A stretch of 64,000 nt of DNA from Dendrocalamus latiflorus (Eukaryota > Streptophyta > Magnoliopsida > Poales > Poaceae), in contig CM029626.1 of the NCBI GenBank assembly GCA_017311315.1, positions 11,996,106-12,060,105 on the forward strand, written 5' to 3'. Shown here piece after piece: positions 47,407 through 60,099 of the stretch (positions are counted from its first letter, which is position 1; each line of letters opens with the position of its first letter). The notes beneath the pieces are model-generated. The model worked only from the letters and a program-made list of their open reading frames with translations. It ran no database searches and was not told the origin of the DNA. A program made the position numbers and the translations under genes.

Positions 47407-50400
47407 CTGAGCAAAAGCATAGATTGCCTGCACGATCCTAGCATAATCTGTCCCGAGCATTTGAATCACAATATCAGCCAAGAGTGTCCCCCACATTCTG
47501 TGTAACGTCAGGTGGCAGAAACAATTAGTGACTGACATACATGCTGTTCTGCATTCCACAGAACACGAAATATTACACGTGAGAAGGAAATTTAAATTTG
47601 AATAAATCATGATCCGAGATGGATATTGACAATGATAACCAATAAATTCAGAACTGCAGATTTAACAGGGAAAAAACATCATGCGTCCAGGGGAAAAATT
47701 GCAACTAACAACTTGAAACTGTTCGCAAAAAAGAAACTATGCCAGAAATTTTGTAGAACCATCCAGAACCTGATAATATTTTTCCAAAAAGAAATGCACA
47801 AGTAGCATCTTCAAAAATACTATTAAGAGAAGCATACATTGGTCCAAGAAACGTCATGACACTCCTAAGACCAACATATCTAGATGCCGCACGAGCCAAA
47901 CCCTGCATACGTTCAAGAGGATTATTGAAACTTGCCATTCTAAATGTGCAATCTTAGATAGAAGCTTGGTGATAATACCAATAATGTACAAATGCAGCTG
48001 CTAACAAAAGATGATATTACCTGCCTAGCTGCAAGCAAGCCAGCTCTAGACTCCAGGTTAACGGCAGCGAATCGCCCACCCTGGAAATGGCAAACTTCAG
48101 TGCTTCCGAAGGATATTCTATTATGACAGTTGTGAATATCGGTTGCAACTTGCAAATATGGTCAGTCTAAAAGTCAAGCTTTGCCAATGCAATTTCCAGA
48201 TGGGGGCAAAAAGTAAGAGCTTATAGTAGGGAAACCCAGACATGAATTTAATTTATATCTATTGCTCTGTTAAATCAATTTTCAGGTGAGCATGTAAAAA
48301 ATCAGGAACATCAAATCAAACAGAATCAATTAAAAATAGGTGTACCGTGTACCTGCTTAACAAGTTCTTTCTTTATTTCATAATTAGCAGCCTCCATCAG
48401 CAGCTTTCCAGATAGTCTCTTGGCTAACTACCATAATGGTAAGTAATATTAATGAACAACGATGCTGTGAGAAGCAATAGAATTCAATCTGCCAACACAA
48501 AAACTGTATTGCCTACCGATTCATAGATCGTTTTCACAGTCAATGCACTGCCACCCTTCCATAAAAAGAAAATATGAAATTAGCCAAACAATTGGAGGAT
48601 CACAAAGAAAAAGGATAAAAAGGACTGCAAAGAACCTTTAAGAATGTACTTTCTAGTCCCTTTGCTCCAATCCTCCAAGCAGCATCAGTAAGCACCTTCC
48701 ACTTGTTTACTTCAAGGCTAGAGTTCTCTTTTGGAGATTTCTGTTTATCCCATGGAAATGAAAGTGGGCCTTTCTGATGGCTGAATGCATGAGAATTAAA
48801 AAAAGTTAATGTTCAAGACCACTAGTATGGCAAAGAGAGTTGAGTAGTAGACTTGCAAGAGGATACATAGCTAGAGAGTGAATAGGTCCTAAAGTTTTAG
48901 TATACAAAGCAAATAGTTGAAAATAAAATGGCAGTTGCATGCGATGATGACTAACATAACAAAGTGCAGTGTGTATTATTACAGAAATTAAGGCCATTTT
49001 TATATATCCCAAGGACATTTTGTTTGTGGGTATCCTTATACTTTCACGCATATGTAAATACCTCGAATATTCATCCAGGAGGTGGAGAAATATTTCTGCC
49101 TCAAGGTCCGCAGTACATAGTTTACTAGAGCATTGAACTCCGAGTTTTCTTCTTACACCAAGTAGGACATTCCTGTATGACGGCCTCCATCCTCTATGAA
49201 GAATAATTGGCAAAAGTACAAAAGGTTCTGTTAAAAGCTTCAACAAGCTGATGAACTATAGCAGGTTGACTTACAGGGTAATCAGTCCAATTAAGGCTAC
49301 CTTTTTATTTGAGACAGGAAAATAAAAGGCTACTTGACTGACCTTATAATTGAGCGGGCATCTGCAGCAAGATAAAAGAACCTCGACTCTAATTTTGAGA
49401 TGAAAATATCTCTCTCCTCGATATCATCCAAAGCAAAAACCGAATCTGTATTCGGTCTTTTTGCAATTGATTTTAGCAATGGGCTAAAATAGCTGCACAA
49501 AACAAACGTTTATGTTGGCAAGGTGAAACATTGGAATAGTACGATAGGTAAATCTAGTGCCACAACTTTTTATTGCGGTCCCATGTCACAAACTCAGGAA
49601 GGTGAGTAGGTCTAACTGAATCACACAATCAGCGAGCAAATTAAATAAAAATCATGAAAAAGGAAACCAGAATGGTCTACTGTTCTTCAAAATTGTAACT
49701 CCACATTCAATATGCAGCAGAACAAGAAACAAAAAAAGACAAATAAAGTCACTTATTTCCTTATAAATATGATCTAGTTGCCCCCGATCTTACATAAATT
49801 CACAGGCCTGGTCATCTTTGGCTCATAATTAAAATGCATAAACTGATTAATGTCACTATTTTTGTAATCCTGCCACATATTTCCAAGCAACTAAATAGCA
49901 ACACTCAGAAGATATTTGAAAAATTGTGTAGCTTTACATCAAGCTTCTCTGTCATGCTTGCCAAAGTATTGGGCACTATAAATTAGCACCACAGACAAAC
50001 TGTAATATGCCTGTACCGATCCATGTGGATGATGCAACTCTTTTATAAGCTTAATAAAAGGTTGCCTAATTTTTTTTTCTTTAAGAAAACTGTAATGTGG
50101 CCTTGTCCTGTCACAATGGCATGACTATCAGAAGGTAGCACCAGAATAACCAACCAAAACAACTAGTACCAATCTGCACTTGCGCTAGACATACCACATC
50201 ACTAATTATAGATGCGCACTACGGCACTATCATCCAAATTCCAACCTAACCAATCCAATTTAATCTGAAGAAAATCCAATGCTATTATCCAAACCAACCA
50301 ATGTAGTTATCTCGGTGCTAAACAGCTTAACAGCATTAGAAGAATCAGCAAGCGATCGAACCTGGTACCGTAGAGGATCTCCTCGAACTCCATCAGCTCC

Positions 50401-50771
50401 TCGTCGGTGGCGAGCTCGAGCACCAGCCTCAGCTCCGGGTCAGACTCAGACATGCCTTCAAAAGCATACAATTGTAATTACTACAAGTGTTCAAATCAAG
50501 TTCGCACCAAAGCACCAGTTCCACTACGCCGAGTACCTTCTGCCGCGGCCGCCGCGGAGGGCGATGCGGCCGCGCGGGAAGGGAAAAGGGGCCGGAGGGC
50601 CCGAGCCATGTGGGTACCGCCGGGAAGAGTGGCCGCGACCGCAGGAGCGCGGCGGTCGGCGAAGGGAGACGAGGTTGGGGCTGGCCGTGATGAGGGTAGG
50701 CCGCAAAGTGAGGACCGGGAAGTGGTGGTGGTGAGGAATGGGAGGGATTTGGCCATCGCGGCGGCGGCCAT
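47407..50771 (-). CDS. Plastid-targeted YaaW-like (UPF0174) protein
   Basis: Plant homologue of bacterial YaaW (UPF0174, DUF3944 family), function unknown. Ten exons join in frame with GT-AG borders: 50537-50771, 50362-50455, 49343-49492, 49062-49193, 48636-48780, 48517-48555, 48353-48427, 48021-48080, 47838-47902, 47407-47497 (362 codons). The start is the ATG at 50771; the first 75 residues are rich in S, T, A, P and R and look like a chloroplast transit peptide. The mature part has SESDPELRLVLELATDEEL, GTSYFSPLLKSIAKRP, ALDDIEERDIFISKLESRFF, WRPSYRNVLLGVRRKL, KGLESTFLKGG and FLGPIMWGTLLADIVIQML. The order matches E. coli YaaW: an early helical segment, the LYRAIL-like motif, and a late glycine-rich hydrophobic segment. 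The C-terminal exon after AQ is unresolved. No stop or frameshift was seen, so it is probably functional. Confidence 0.88.
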
Positions 50772-51883
50772 CGGCGGCCGCTACGATCGCCGGCGGAGGG
50801 TGCGTTGGATGGATGGTCCACAGTCGAGACCCGTAAGTCCGTGACAAGGCTCTGTGGAGCGCCCGTCTACAGACTACAGGAGCAAAAAATCTGAAAAAAA
50901 TCGTGTGGCCTTGGCCGCTTTGGTCATGGAGAAAAACTACCATTCGGAGATTTTTTTTTATGGGTGCACACCCCACGTATACACACATATACATCTGTTA
51001 CACGCATTAAAAAATTAACTCAAGACACCTTCGGAGCTTAGGCATGTGCTGCCTACTCAATGTACATATGTGTATGTACCCGATAATTATTTAGGTAAGC
51101 GCATACGCCGAGCAAACTCAAATGCAGACAAGCTAGGAGCAACACCAGTAGATTGAGCTGCGCCCAGTTCTCTACCATTTAGAGGCTGGTGTTTGATTCA
51201 CTTTAATAAGATATATCAATGCACTATCTTTTTATTTACAACTCCGTACAAAGTTGTTTTGATACTTTGTTGTTTATAAACACTAAAAACTGGCTATATA
51301 TACGAAAATGCTAATCTGTACGTACGTAGAGTTACATGCACAGGTGCCCTTGGATGTGTTTTGAGATTTCTGCCACTTTCTTACTCAATTTTGCAAAAAA
51401 AATCCCACCCTTTCTCTTCCCTTCTCCTTCCCTCTCTCTACCTTTCTCCTCCCCTCTCCTCTCTATCTCTGATGTGGACTCCAGCGCAGTGACTCTAGCT
51501 CCGGCAGGCGTGGAGACCGACGACCACTACTTGCTTGGCAGGGGCGCCTCAAGCCAAGCTCGGATCCTGCGATGGCAAGGTCGGATCTGACTGCCACAAT
51601 GAGCGTCAAGGTGCGGCGGCTTAGCCAAAAGACGATGGAGTGGCAGTAGTGCACATGGCTCACTGGAGATGGTAGACAGGTGAGGGAGAAAGACACAGAT
51701 GTAGCCGACTGCGACTTAGGAGAGAGAGTGAGGGGAGAGGGGGAGGAGAAGAGAAGAAAGAGAAAGAGAGAGGCTTTTCTACAAAATGGATGGGACGGTG
51801 GATAGGAGAGAGACACAAATCTCGACATGATCCAATAGCAAGGGAAGTGCATAGAAGTCCATGCATATGTGGGAAAACTGCGT
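50772..51883. other. Promoter side of the YaaW-like gene and intergenic DNA
   Basis: Directly upstream of the start the DNA stays GC-rich for about 100 bp. No clear TATA box is seen. At 51400-51475 the plus strand is a CT-rich polypyrimidine tract, and at 51715-51775 a GA-rich tract. No gene is supported. Confidence 0.45.
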
Positions 51884-52660
51884 TGTCGATGTTCTAATAT
51901 CGATCTTACGTATGATTTGTTTATATTCGGGGAAACTCTAGAAGACTCGGTGTATGATCATGTGGAGTGGAGACATAGGAATTTTTATATAGATTCCGAT
52001 CGATTTTCTCTTGAGAGAATAATAACCTATATCTTGTGTGGCTATTGCTTAAAGAAATTGATTACAACTAAGAGTAGTGCGAAATACCTAGCACTATGTC
52101 ATGATCCAATGTGTTCCCTCTCCCATTCTTCCCTAATGTCAATCTTTATATAGTAGACAAAGCGGTGATCGTTGTCTCGTTCCAAAAGACACCTCAACGC
52201 TTCGGGTGATAATCATCTGACGAAAGTTACGGTTAGAGAGATATGGTGGCCCATTCGTCATGCGACGGTTGTTGTCAGAGAGAAATTGTGTGCAATTATT
52301 AGGAATAAGTGCACGTTCTAACCGCCTTGCTAGTCTACCCCTACGATGAAGTAGGTCGTAGTAAACAACCTAGTTGGGAATATGCTGGCCACAAAATGAT
52401 CTACGACCACAAAATAGTCACAGTAAGACTTACAACTAAAGAATAGTCGTAGTAAGACTTATGACTATGTGGTCGTAAGAAGACTAATGACCAAGGAGAA
52501 ATTGTAGTAAGACTTACTATATGGCCGTAGGAAGACTTGTGACCAAGGAGTAGTCGCAGTAAGACTTACGACTATACTATGAAAGTTCTTCCTTATTGTT
52601 AAGGGGTATACTCAAAGAATATGATGATGTAATATTTAGAGGATTACTATATACTCGTTA
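51884..52660 (-). repeat. 3' LTR of the Tat-lineage element
   Basis: Direct repeat of 62186-63015. It starts TGTCGATGTTCTAAT and ends CTCGTTA (expected CTCGTCA). The purine tract GGGAGGCTAGA lies just inside on the minus strand. Confidence 0.88.
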
Positions 52661-53084
52661 TCTAGCCTCCCAATTTTAAGTGAAAGTAATTTACTTGAGA
52701 AAGAGGGTCATAGAAAAGTCTACAACCGTAAGGTAGTCGTAGAAGAAGAGATGGTTGAAAGCAAAGTCTTTTTGATTTTTTTAGACCTAAATCAATCTTG
52801 GTCAATAAGATAATTCCACTTGAGTTGTAGGGACAGACGAACATCAAATAAATAAATTAATGAATTCCAATCGATTTCAATTGATCTGTCCACCGGATCA
52901 ATTCCTGATATAACCGTTCGGTTCCCGAGACGGATAACTCACATGGTTATAAAAGCTTACCTTAGGGTAACTTTGGGTTTACTTACTTTCCCCTTTCACT
53001 CCAATCTGTTTCGAGCTTTCCGTCGTTGACCAAGTCATCTTCTTCGTTCAATCTCTTCCAAATCCAAACCAACCACTTTGGAAA

Positions 53085-55499
53085 ATGACTAAGTCATTAT
53101 CCAATTGGCTGGTCTTAGAGATGGATGCTGCAAAATTGAGGGCATTGGAGGATGATGAGTATATTCCTTCGTGGAAGTTCGTAAGATGGATCAAAGCTAC
53201 TGGACAAAACTGGCCATCGAGGGAGATTGGGCAAATCCCGTTGTTCCAGGTGTATTTTGATTACAAACTTCATCTTCTAGCTCATCCTTTTCTTACAGTC
53301 GTACTCGAACACTTTGGGGTCAAATTAGTGAATTTGGTTCCTAATTCGATCACCATGTTGAGCATATTTGTGTACCTGTGTGAGGCTTATCTGGGAATTC
53401 CTCCAGATCTCAAACTCTTTCGTTATTATTACAAAATGAGTCGACAGACCGGAATCGTTGGGAGCTGTGGTCTGAAGCTCCATGATGGCAAGATAGAACA
53501 GTACATCCAGATGTTTACTCGGTCTTCATGGCCATACTGGAAGAAGAAGTGGTTCTACTGGGAGATGACCAGTGAAGATAGTCTTTCCTTTGTAGGGAAG
53601 AGTGCTGAGAAGAATACTTCTTGGAACTCAGTTCCAAAGGATCTTACTTAGATAGCCTCTTACATTTCAGCCATCAAGGAGCTGAGGAATAAAGGGCTCA
53701 CCGGCTAGCATGTAGTGAAGAATTTTATCACCCATTGTATTAGCCCCCTGAAGCAACGAGCACATCCCATGTGAATGTACTCAGGAGCCAAAATTACAAC
53801 CAGAGACTATGAGAATGGTAAATAACAATTATACTTGTACTTAGATTTAAGTTTTGAGCTCTAACCTCTTTATATGTATGAACAGATCTTGATTTAGGAG
53901 AAATTGACGCCCTGGTCAAGCTCATTTGTGAGAAGATTTAATTGACGCCCTGGTCAAGCTCATTTGAAAGAAGACTCCATCGCTTGAGGTAGAGGCTCCT
54001 TGTATTCTGGTGGACGTATCTGCCGAAGAGAGAGAGAGAGAGAGAGAGAGAAGAATGCTTGGTCAAAAAATTGGAAGTCCTTCTGACCTCTACAGCCAGG
54101 AGGAAAACATCAAGAATGCTCCTCTTCGCTCCCAAGAAGGTACAGCCGGAGAAGGAGATGAAAAAGAATAATCTAACCTTGTCTCTTTATTCTTTAACCC
54201 TGTGTTTGTATTAGGATCTTCTGCTAATCGAGTTATAAGCCGAGTTCCACACCCAAAAGATCTTCCCACCAAAGAGAACATTTTTGATGGTGATGTCTCG
54301 AAAAGGTGTGGTGGAACAAGGTTGACAAGCTCAATCAACTCGTAGACTCCAAGCGGGTACTTGCCAAGTTTGCCTGTGGGAGCATGAACGTAAGCATCGA
54401 GTACTTAGACATTCTTACATAGTCCTTTCATATCTTTCACCAACCTTCTTTGTTTACAGAGCAAGACATGGCAATTGTGGCTGAATACCATAGGCAACTC
54501 ATGCTCCTAAGACAAGAGAATGCTAAAATCTCCAAGAAGGTAGCGAAATGGTAAGTTACTGGCTTATGTAGTTGAAGTACGTTTCAACCATTTTTCCAGG
54601 CATTCATGTCTGTTTTTAGCCTTTGCAGGTCTAAGAGCGACGCAAAGTTTTTAGCTGCTGCGCTTAACAACGAGAAAGTCGATACACAACGGCTAAAGAA
54701 AGAAAATGTCGACCAATCGATAGCCATTATGAAGGCTAATTCTGTAAATAGAGCATTGCAGGAGAAAAATAAATAGTAAGTTTTGAACTTAAAACTATTT
54801 ATTCGATTGTCTTTCGGTGTTCCTCTTACCCTTTTCTTTTGATAGAAAAAGAGGCTGAAGCGAGTAAGTCCCAAACTGAGGTCGAAGAAAAGACTAAGGT
54901 GATTAGAGAACTTACTCATATCAATAAAGAGACTATCCAGAGAATGAAGTCGTGGAAGAAGAGCACAAAGCTGAAATTGATAAGCTTGACGCTAGACTAG
55001 CAGGTAAGAAAAGCTTCACCTTCGACTAGTTCTGCTAACTAGTCATGTGATAAGTATTTCCCTGACCATTCTTCTTCTATTTGTAGAAGTTGTGGTTGAA
55101 ATAATATACCTCTCAGAAATCTTGACTCGCAGTCAAGAGGAAACGAAGTCATGAAGGCAATCCTCCACGACAACATTGTAGGTTTGATGTGGAGAAAATG
55201 AGTCTTTCCGAGGATACCATAATCACCCATGCGAGTATGATCAAGCTATAAGCTAGAGCATTAAAAAACATTTATCCACTCTGAAGACCGAATAGGTTGT
55301 GTTGATTCGGGAAGCGGTTAAAGGCGTTGTAACTATGCTTTGTCAAAACTCAAGGCATGACCCGAACCTCAACTTTCGACCAATTGATCATGACTTCAGC
55401 TGCTCTGAAGCAAAGGCAGTGCATCTGATTGAGGAACTAGAGCCAACTGGTCGAAGTATCACAAAGGAAATGCAGCTCGACTCCACTTCTTCAGAGTAG
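53085..55499 (+). pseudogene. Antisense ORF (Transposase_28-type) of the Tat-lineage element
   Basis: It runs opposite to pol, between integrase and the 3' LTR. The first exon, 53085-53651, starts MTKSLSNWLVLEM and holds FLTVVLEHFGVKLVNLVPNS and WPYWKKKWFYW, the pattern of the 'putative gypsy type transposon' domain (Pfam Transposase_28). Later pieces, separated by intron-like gaps, are acidic and coiled-coil: an ERERE stretch from a GA microsatellite (54025-54051), MAIVAEYHRQLMLLRQENAK, KEAEASKSQTEVEEKTK, and a last exon at 55299-55499 ending IEELEPTGRS and DSTSSE-stop. Antisense ORFs of this type are known from RIRE2, Grande and Retand relatives. A stop after PKDLT and others indicate decay. 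Function unknown. Confidence 0.75.
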
Positions 55500-56699
55500 T
55501 TTGTAAAAAATAACTTTGTAAAGACATACCTTTAGATAATGAAAAACTTTTTCCTTTTTTCTACAATTTATCTTATTGAGTAGTTAGTACTCATAAGACA
55601 AAATAAAAAATGAAATAGATAGATCTTACGACTAAGAAATAGAGTTATATAAATAACTCTATCCTAACCGCTGACTATTTACTTAGCTTATATGAATAAA
55701 CTAAACAAATAGTACAGACTAAAGTATGTCGAGAGCATAGTAGTCATCGACCATCGTTGTCGAATTCGATTGTCATGTTCTGGCAGCAAAAGTTAGGAAT
55801 GAGTCGACTCTAGGAAGTTCCTTGTAGTGGGCAAGACCATGTGCAGAGAGGAAAGGCTTCAACTAGGTGATGTTACCTCCCTTCGATTAGTTTAATCAAA
55901 TCAAAGACATAAATGATAAGAAGATAAAGACTCAGAATCCTTCTTATACACCTGTTCAATGTTTTCATAGACAACACAATTGTTTTATACTGATAGCAAG
56001 AGTCAAGAATGGTTCGTCACTAGGAAGTTCCTTCTAGCAGGCAAGACCACATGCAAAGAGGAAAGACTTCGATTAGTGGTGTTCCCTTCTCTGACCAGTT
56101 AAACAAATGAATGTACTAGAAGTGGTTGAACAAACATAAAAAAAGCTCTACTTAACATACGACAATAAAAATTTGAATGAATTAAAAACTTTATTGAAAG
56201 AGTAGAAATGTTTACACATAAAATTTGCGTAATTGGTCGATGTTCCAAGAGTTTGAGAGAATCTGGCCATCCTCCATTGTAAGTCATATAGAGCCTGGTC
56301 ATGGGATTTCGACCACGGTGTAAGGACCTTCCCACTTGGGGGAAAGTTTGTTCCGATTAGACTAGGATTGAAATTTTCTCAATACCAAGTCACCTACAGT
56401 AAGGCTGCGAGGTTTGACCTTATGATCGTAGTACTTATGCATGGCTTGCTGATAGACTACGGATCAGATTAAGACATGACTCCTCTTTTCTTCGAGCATG
56501 TTGATGTCATCCGCTCAAAGTTGTTCTTGGTTGGATTCGTTGATGTTCTCGACTTTTGTCGACCGGATCTTTAGTTCTGGAGGAAGCATGGCTTCGACCC
56601 TAAATACTAGAGAAAATGGAATCTCCCCTGTCGCCTGACTAGGAGTCGTGCGAATTGCCTATAATACTAAAGGAAGTTCTTGTACCCAAGCCCCCCGAG

Positions 56700-59600
56700 C
56701 GCTTCACAAGCTGGTCGAAGACTCGAGTCTTAATTCCTTGCATTATCTAGACATTCGCTCACGCAACTGCCCCATTGCTTTGAGGATGAGTGATTGAAGC
56801 ATAGAAAAGTTTGGTACCCAATTCATCACAAAATTTTTGGAATTTTGCACTAGAAAATTGCTTACAATTGTCTGTAACTTTTTGATTTGGTACTCCAAAT
56901 CGAGTAATCACGCTTTCCACCATGAACCTTTTTGTGGCTTCCATTGTTATCCTTGTCACTGGTTCAGCCTTGATTCATTTTGTGAACGTATCCCTCGGTG
57001 CTCGTGGGAATGGTTCTAGGATGTCGAGCCCCCAAGTCGCAAAAGGCCACGAGAGAGGAATCGTTTGAAGAGCCTGAGCCGGTTGGTGTATTTTCCTGCT
57101 ATGAAACTGGCATTGTACACACATCTTAACCAATTCTTTGGCATCATTAAGGGTTGTTGGCCAATAGAAACCTTGTTGAAAGGCCTTACCGACCAGCGTT
57201 TTGTAGAAAGCGTGTGCTCCACAGATACCCGCATGTATGTCGTTAAGAAGTTGTAATCCTTCTTCTTGCGATATGCATTGCATGAGAACTCCTTGAGTAC
57301 TCCATTTATAGATACTCCATCGACCAAAATATACATTTTAGCCTTGCAGGATAGACGATCTACTTCGAGGTTATCATCGGGTATAGAACCCTTCTAAAGA
57401 TACTCATAGATGGGAGCCATCCAGATATCCTCGTACTTGATAGAGGTTGTCTCATTAGGAGTAGTCACCGGTGCTTCGACCAGAGATAGCTTCTGAAGTT
57501 GCTCCAAGAAGACTCCTGGTGGTACTTGTGATCGGTAAGAAGCTATTCGAGCTAACTGGTCTGCGAGAAAGTTATCCTTCCGAGGGATATACTATAACTC
57601 GAAACCAAAAAGTGCTTCTCAAGCTTCTGGATTTCTGACAAGTACCGAGACATGGTTGAACTCGAGCGTTGATAATTTTTGCCAATCTAATTCATGATTA
57701 GTTGAGAGTCTACTCTCATGAATAGTCGATGAATCCTGAGCGCTTTAGTGGCTCGTATGCCAGCTAGCAAACCTTCAATCTTAGCTACATTATTAGTGGC
57801 TGGAAAGAGTAATTGGGTGACATACTTTAAGGTCTCTCCTATGGGAGATTCTAGGGCCACTCTAGCCCCCGAGCCACTTAGTGTAAGCGACTCGTCAAAC
57901 TACATTGTCCACTGGTCGTGGAAATTGTACTATTGGGGATCCTGAACTGGTTCCAGATTTGTCCATTCGGCGATGAAGTCTGCCAAGATCTAAAATTTAA
58001 TGGCTGTTCGAGACATGAAATGGAGGTTGAACTCCCTAAGTTCTACCGACCATTTTGCCATGTGCCCCACTATTTCTCTATTCTGGAGGACCTCTTCTAA
58101 GGGAAACTCAAACGGCACAATAACTTTGTGCGCCTGAAAATAATGCCTTAGCTTCCTCGAAGACATGAGGAGGCCATATAAGAGTTTTTGGACCTGAGAC
58201 TAGTGATCCTTAGGACCATGTAAGACTTCGCTTACATAGTATACTAGTTGCTGAATGCCTTCATGTAATACAATGAGTACAACACTTACTACCTGTGGCG
58301 TGGTGGGCAAATATACTAAGAGCACTCACAAGATATCTTTTGACATCCTCGAAGGCTTCGTTGGCCTCCTTCAACCACTCAAAACCTTCATGTTTTCTAA
58401 GAAGTTTCAAGAAAGGAAGTCCTTTCTTACCTAGACGTGCAATAAAATGACTTAGAACTACCATGTAGCTGGTAAGTTTTTAAACATCTTTCCTCATGGT
58501 TGGAGGGTGGATCTGCTCGATGGCCTTGATCTTTTTAGGATTTGCTTTGATATTTCTTGTTGAAACAAGGAATCCAAGCAACTTTCCTAAAGAAATTACG
58601 AACATACACTTTTCGGGATTGAGTTTCAAGCGATGCTTTCTGATATAGTTGAAAGTCTCCTGTAGGTCTAAAACATGATTAAGTCATTTGATGCTTTTGA
58701 TGACTACATCATCAACATAGACTTTCAAATTTTTGTCCATTTGATGTATAAAGGTCAACTGCATCAAATGTTGAGAAGTCTGACTAGCATTTTTCAGGCC
58801 AAATGGCATTTTGACATAGCAAAACACTCCAAGTGTTGTGATAAATGCGGTCTTCTCTTTATCTTCTGAAGACATACTAATCTGGTGATAACCAGAGTAT
58901 GTATCTAGAAAATTTAATATTTCGCAACTAGCAGTAGAGTCAACCAATTGATCAATATGAGAAAGCAGAAAATGATCTTTTGGACAAGCTTTATTTAAAT
59001 CAGTATAGTCTATACATATGCACTACTTACCATTAGACTTATTAACCATTACAAGGTTAGCCAACCACTCGAGTGATCGACTTCTCTTATAATGCCTACC
59101 TTGAGTAACTTGTCCAATTCTGATCTAATTACTTCTCGTTGATCTGGTGCAAATTTATATAATTTCTATTTTACAAGCTTCTTAACATGCTGTAAAGCTA
59201 GCCTGTGCTCGATCACCTCCCTAAGGACCTCGGGCATGTCGGATGGCTGCCACGCGAATACATCTGCATTTGCCTGAAGGAAAGTGATGAGGGCATCTTC
59301 CTTGTGGGGTCGGAAGTAACCCCGATGTGAACAGTCTTCGAAGGCTCCGTTGGGTCCAGAGGAACCTGCTTGACCTCTTCGTTCGGCTTTGGCGCAGCTT
59401 TTGGCTTTGAGTGCTTGCTCGAAAGTGGCACCTTGGTAGCTTCTTGAGTTGGTAGTTGGTGGACCATCTTGAGGGACTTGCGATCGTATGTCAGCACCAT
59501 TTTCTTATCACATCAAACCATAATGACTCCCTTGGGACCTAGCAACTTAAGACATTGATATGCATAGTGAGCGACTATCAAAAAATGTGCCAGAGTTGGT

Positions 59601-60000
59601 CGTCCGAGTGTGGCATTATACGCCCTATTGAAGTTGACCACATCAAAGGAGATTTACTGTCCTAAAATTTCTCAGGGATCCAAACATAACAGGTAGAGAA
59701 ACTTGGCCAATGGGTTTGATCGAAGATCCCGATATGATTCCATGAAATGAATATCGTACTGGTTTTATTCTGATACGAGGGACTTCCATCTCGTCCAGAG
59801 CGCTAACAAATAAAATATTCAAAGAACTACCACCATCAATCAACATGCAATTCACTTGACAATTGTTGGTGGTGGGTTCGACCATGATAAAAAATCGATC
59901 AGGTCAAGTCGAAGGGATCGGACAGTCACTCTTCTCGAAGGAGATGGTGACTTCCGATCACTTAAGAAGATTATTGACAAAGGATGGGTCGATGGAGTTT
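56700..60000 (-). pseudogene. pol of the Tat-lineage element, decayed
   Basis: Order on the minus strand: protease at 59643-59885 with LIDGGSSLNILF (a DGGS-type active site); RT linker at 59213-59500 (TVHIG, then a frameshift); reverse transcriptase at 58684-58947 with FLDTYSGYHQI, MPFGLKNA and YVDDVV; RNase H region in scraps at 57300-58464; integrase at 56759-57290 with an H-H-C-C finger (HAGICGAH, CVQCQ), WGLDILEPF for the first catalytic aspartate and VTDNCKQFSS for the second. Stops and frameshifts separate the domains. Domain order RT before integrase is that of Ty3/gypsy. No functional polyprotein can be made. Confidence 0.82.
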
Positions 60001-60099
60001 ACCTCTCGTTTGATAGCCTTATACTACCACTTCGACTCATATGCGGACGAACCTCTATAGATATGCTCGATAGTGTCCTGGAAAGGCATGCCCTCATCC

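Noticed and set aside
50407..50844. Plus-strand frame across the GC-rich start of the YaaW-like gene
   Set aside because: Shadow of exons 1 and 2, which join in frame on the minus strand and match a family.
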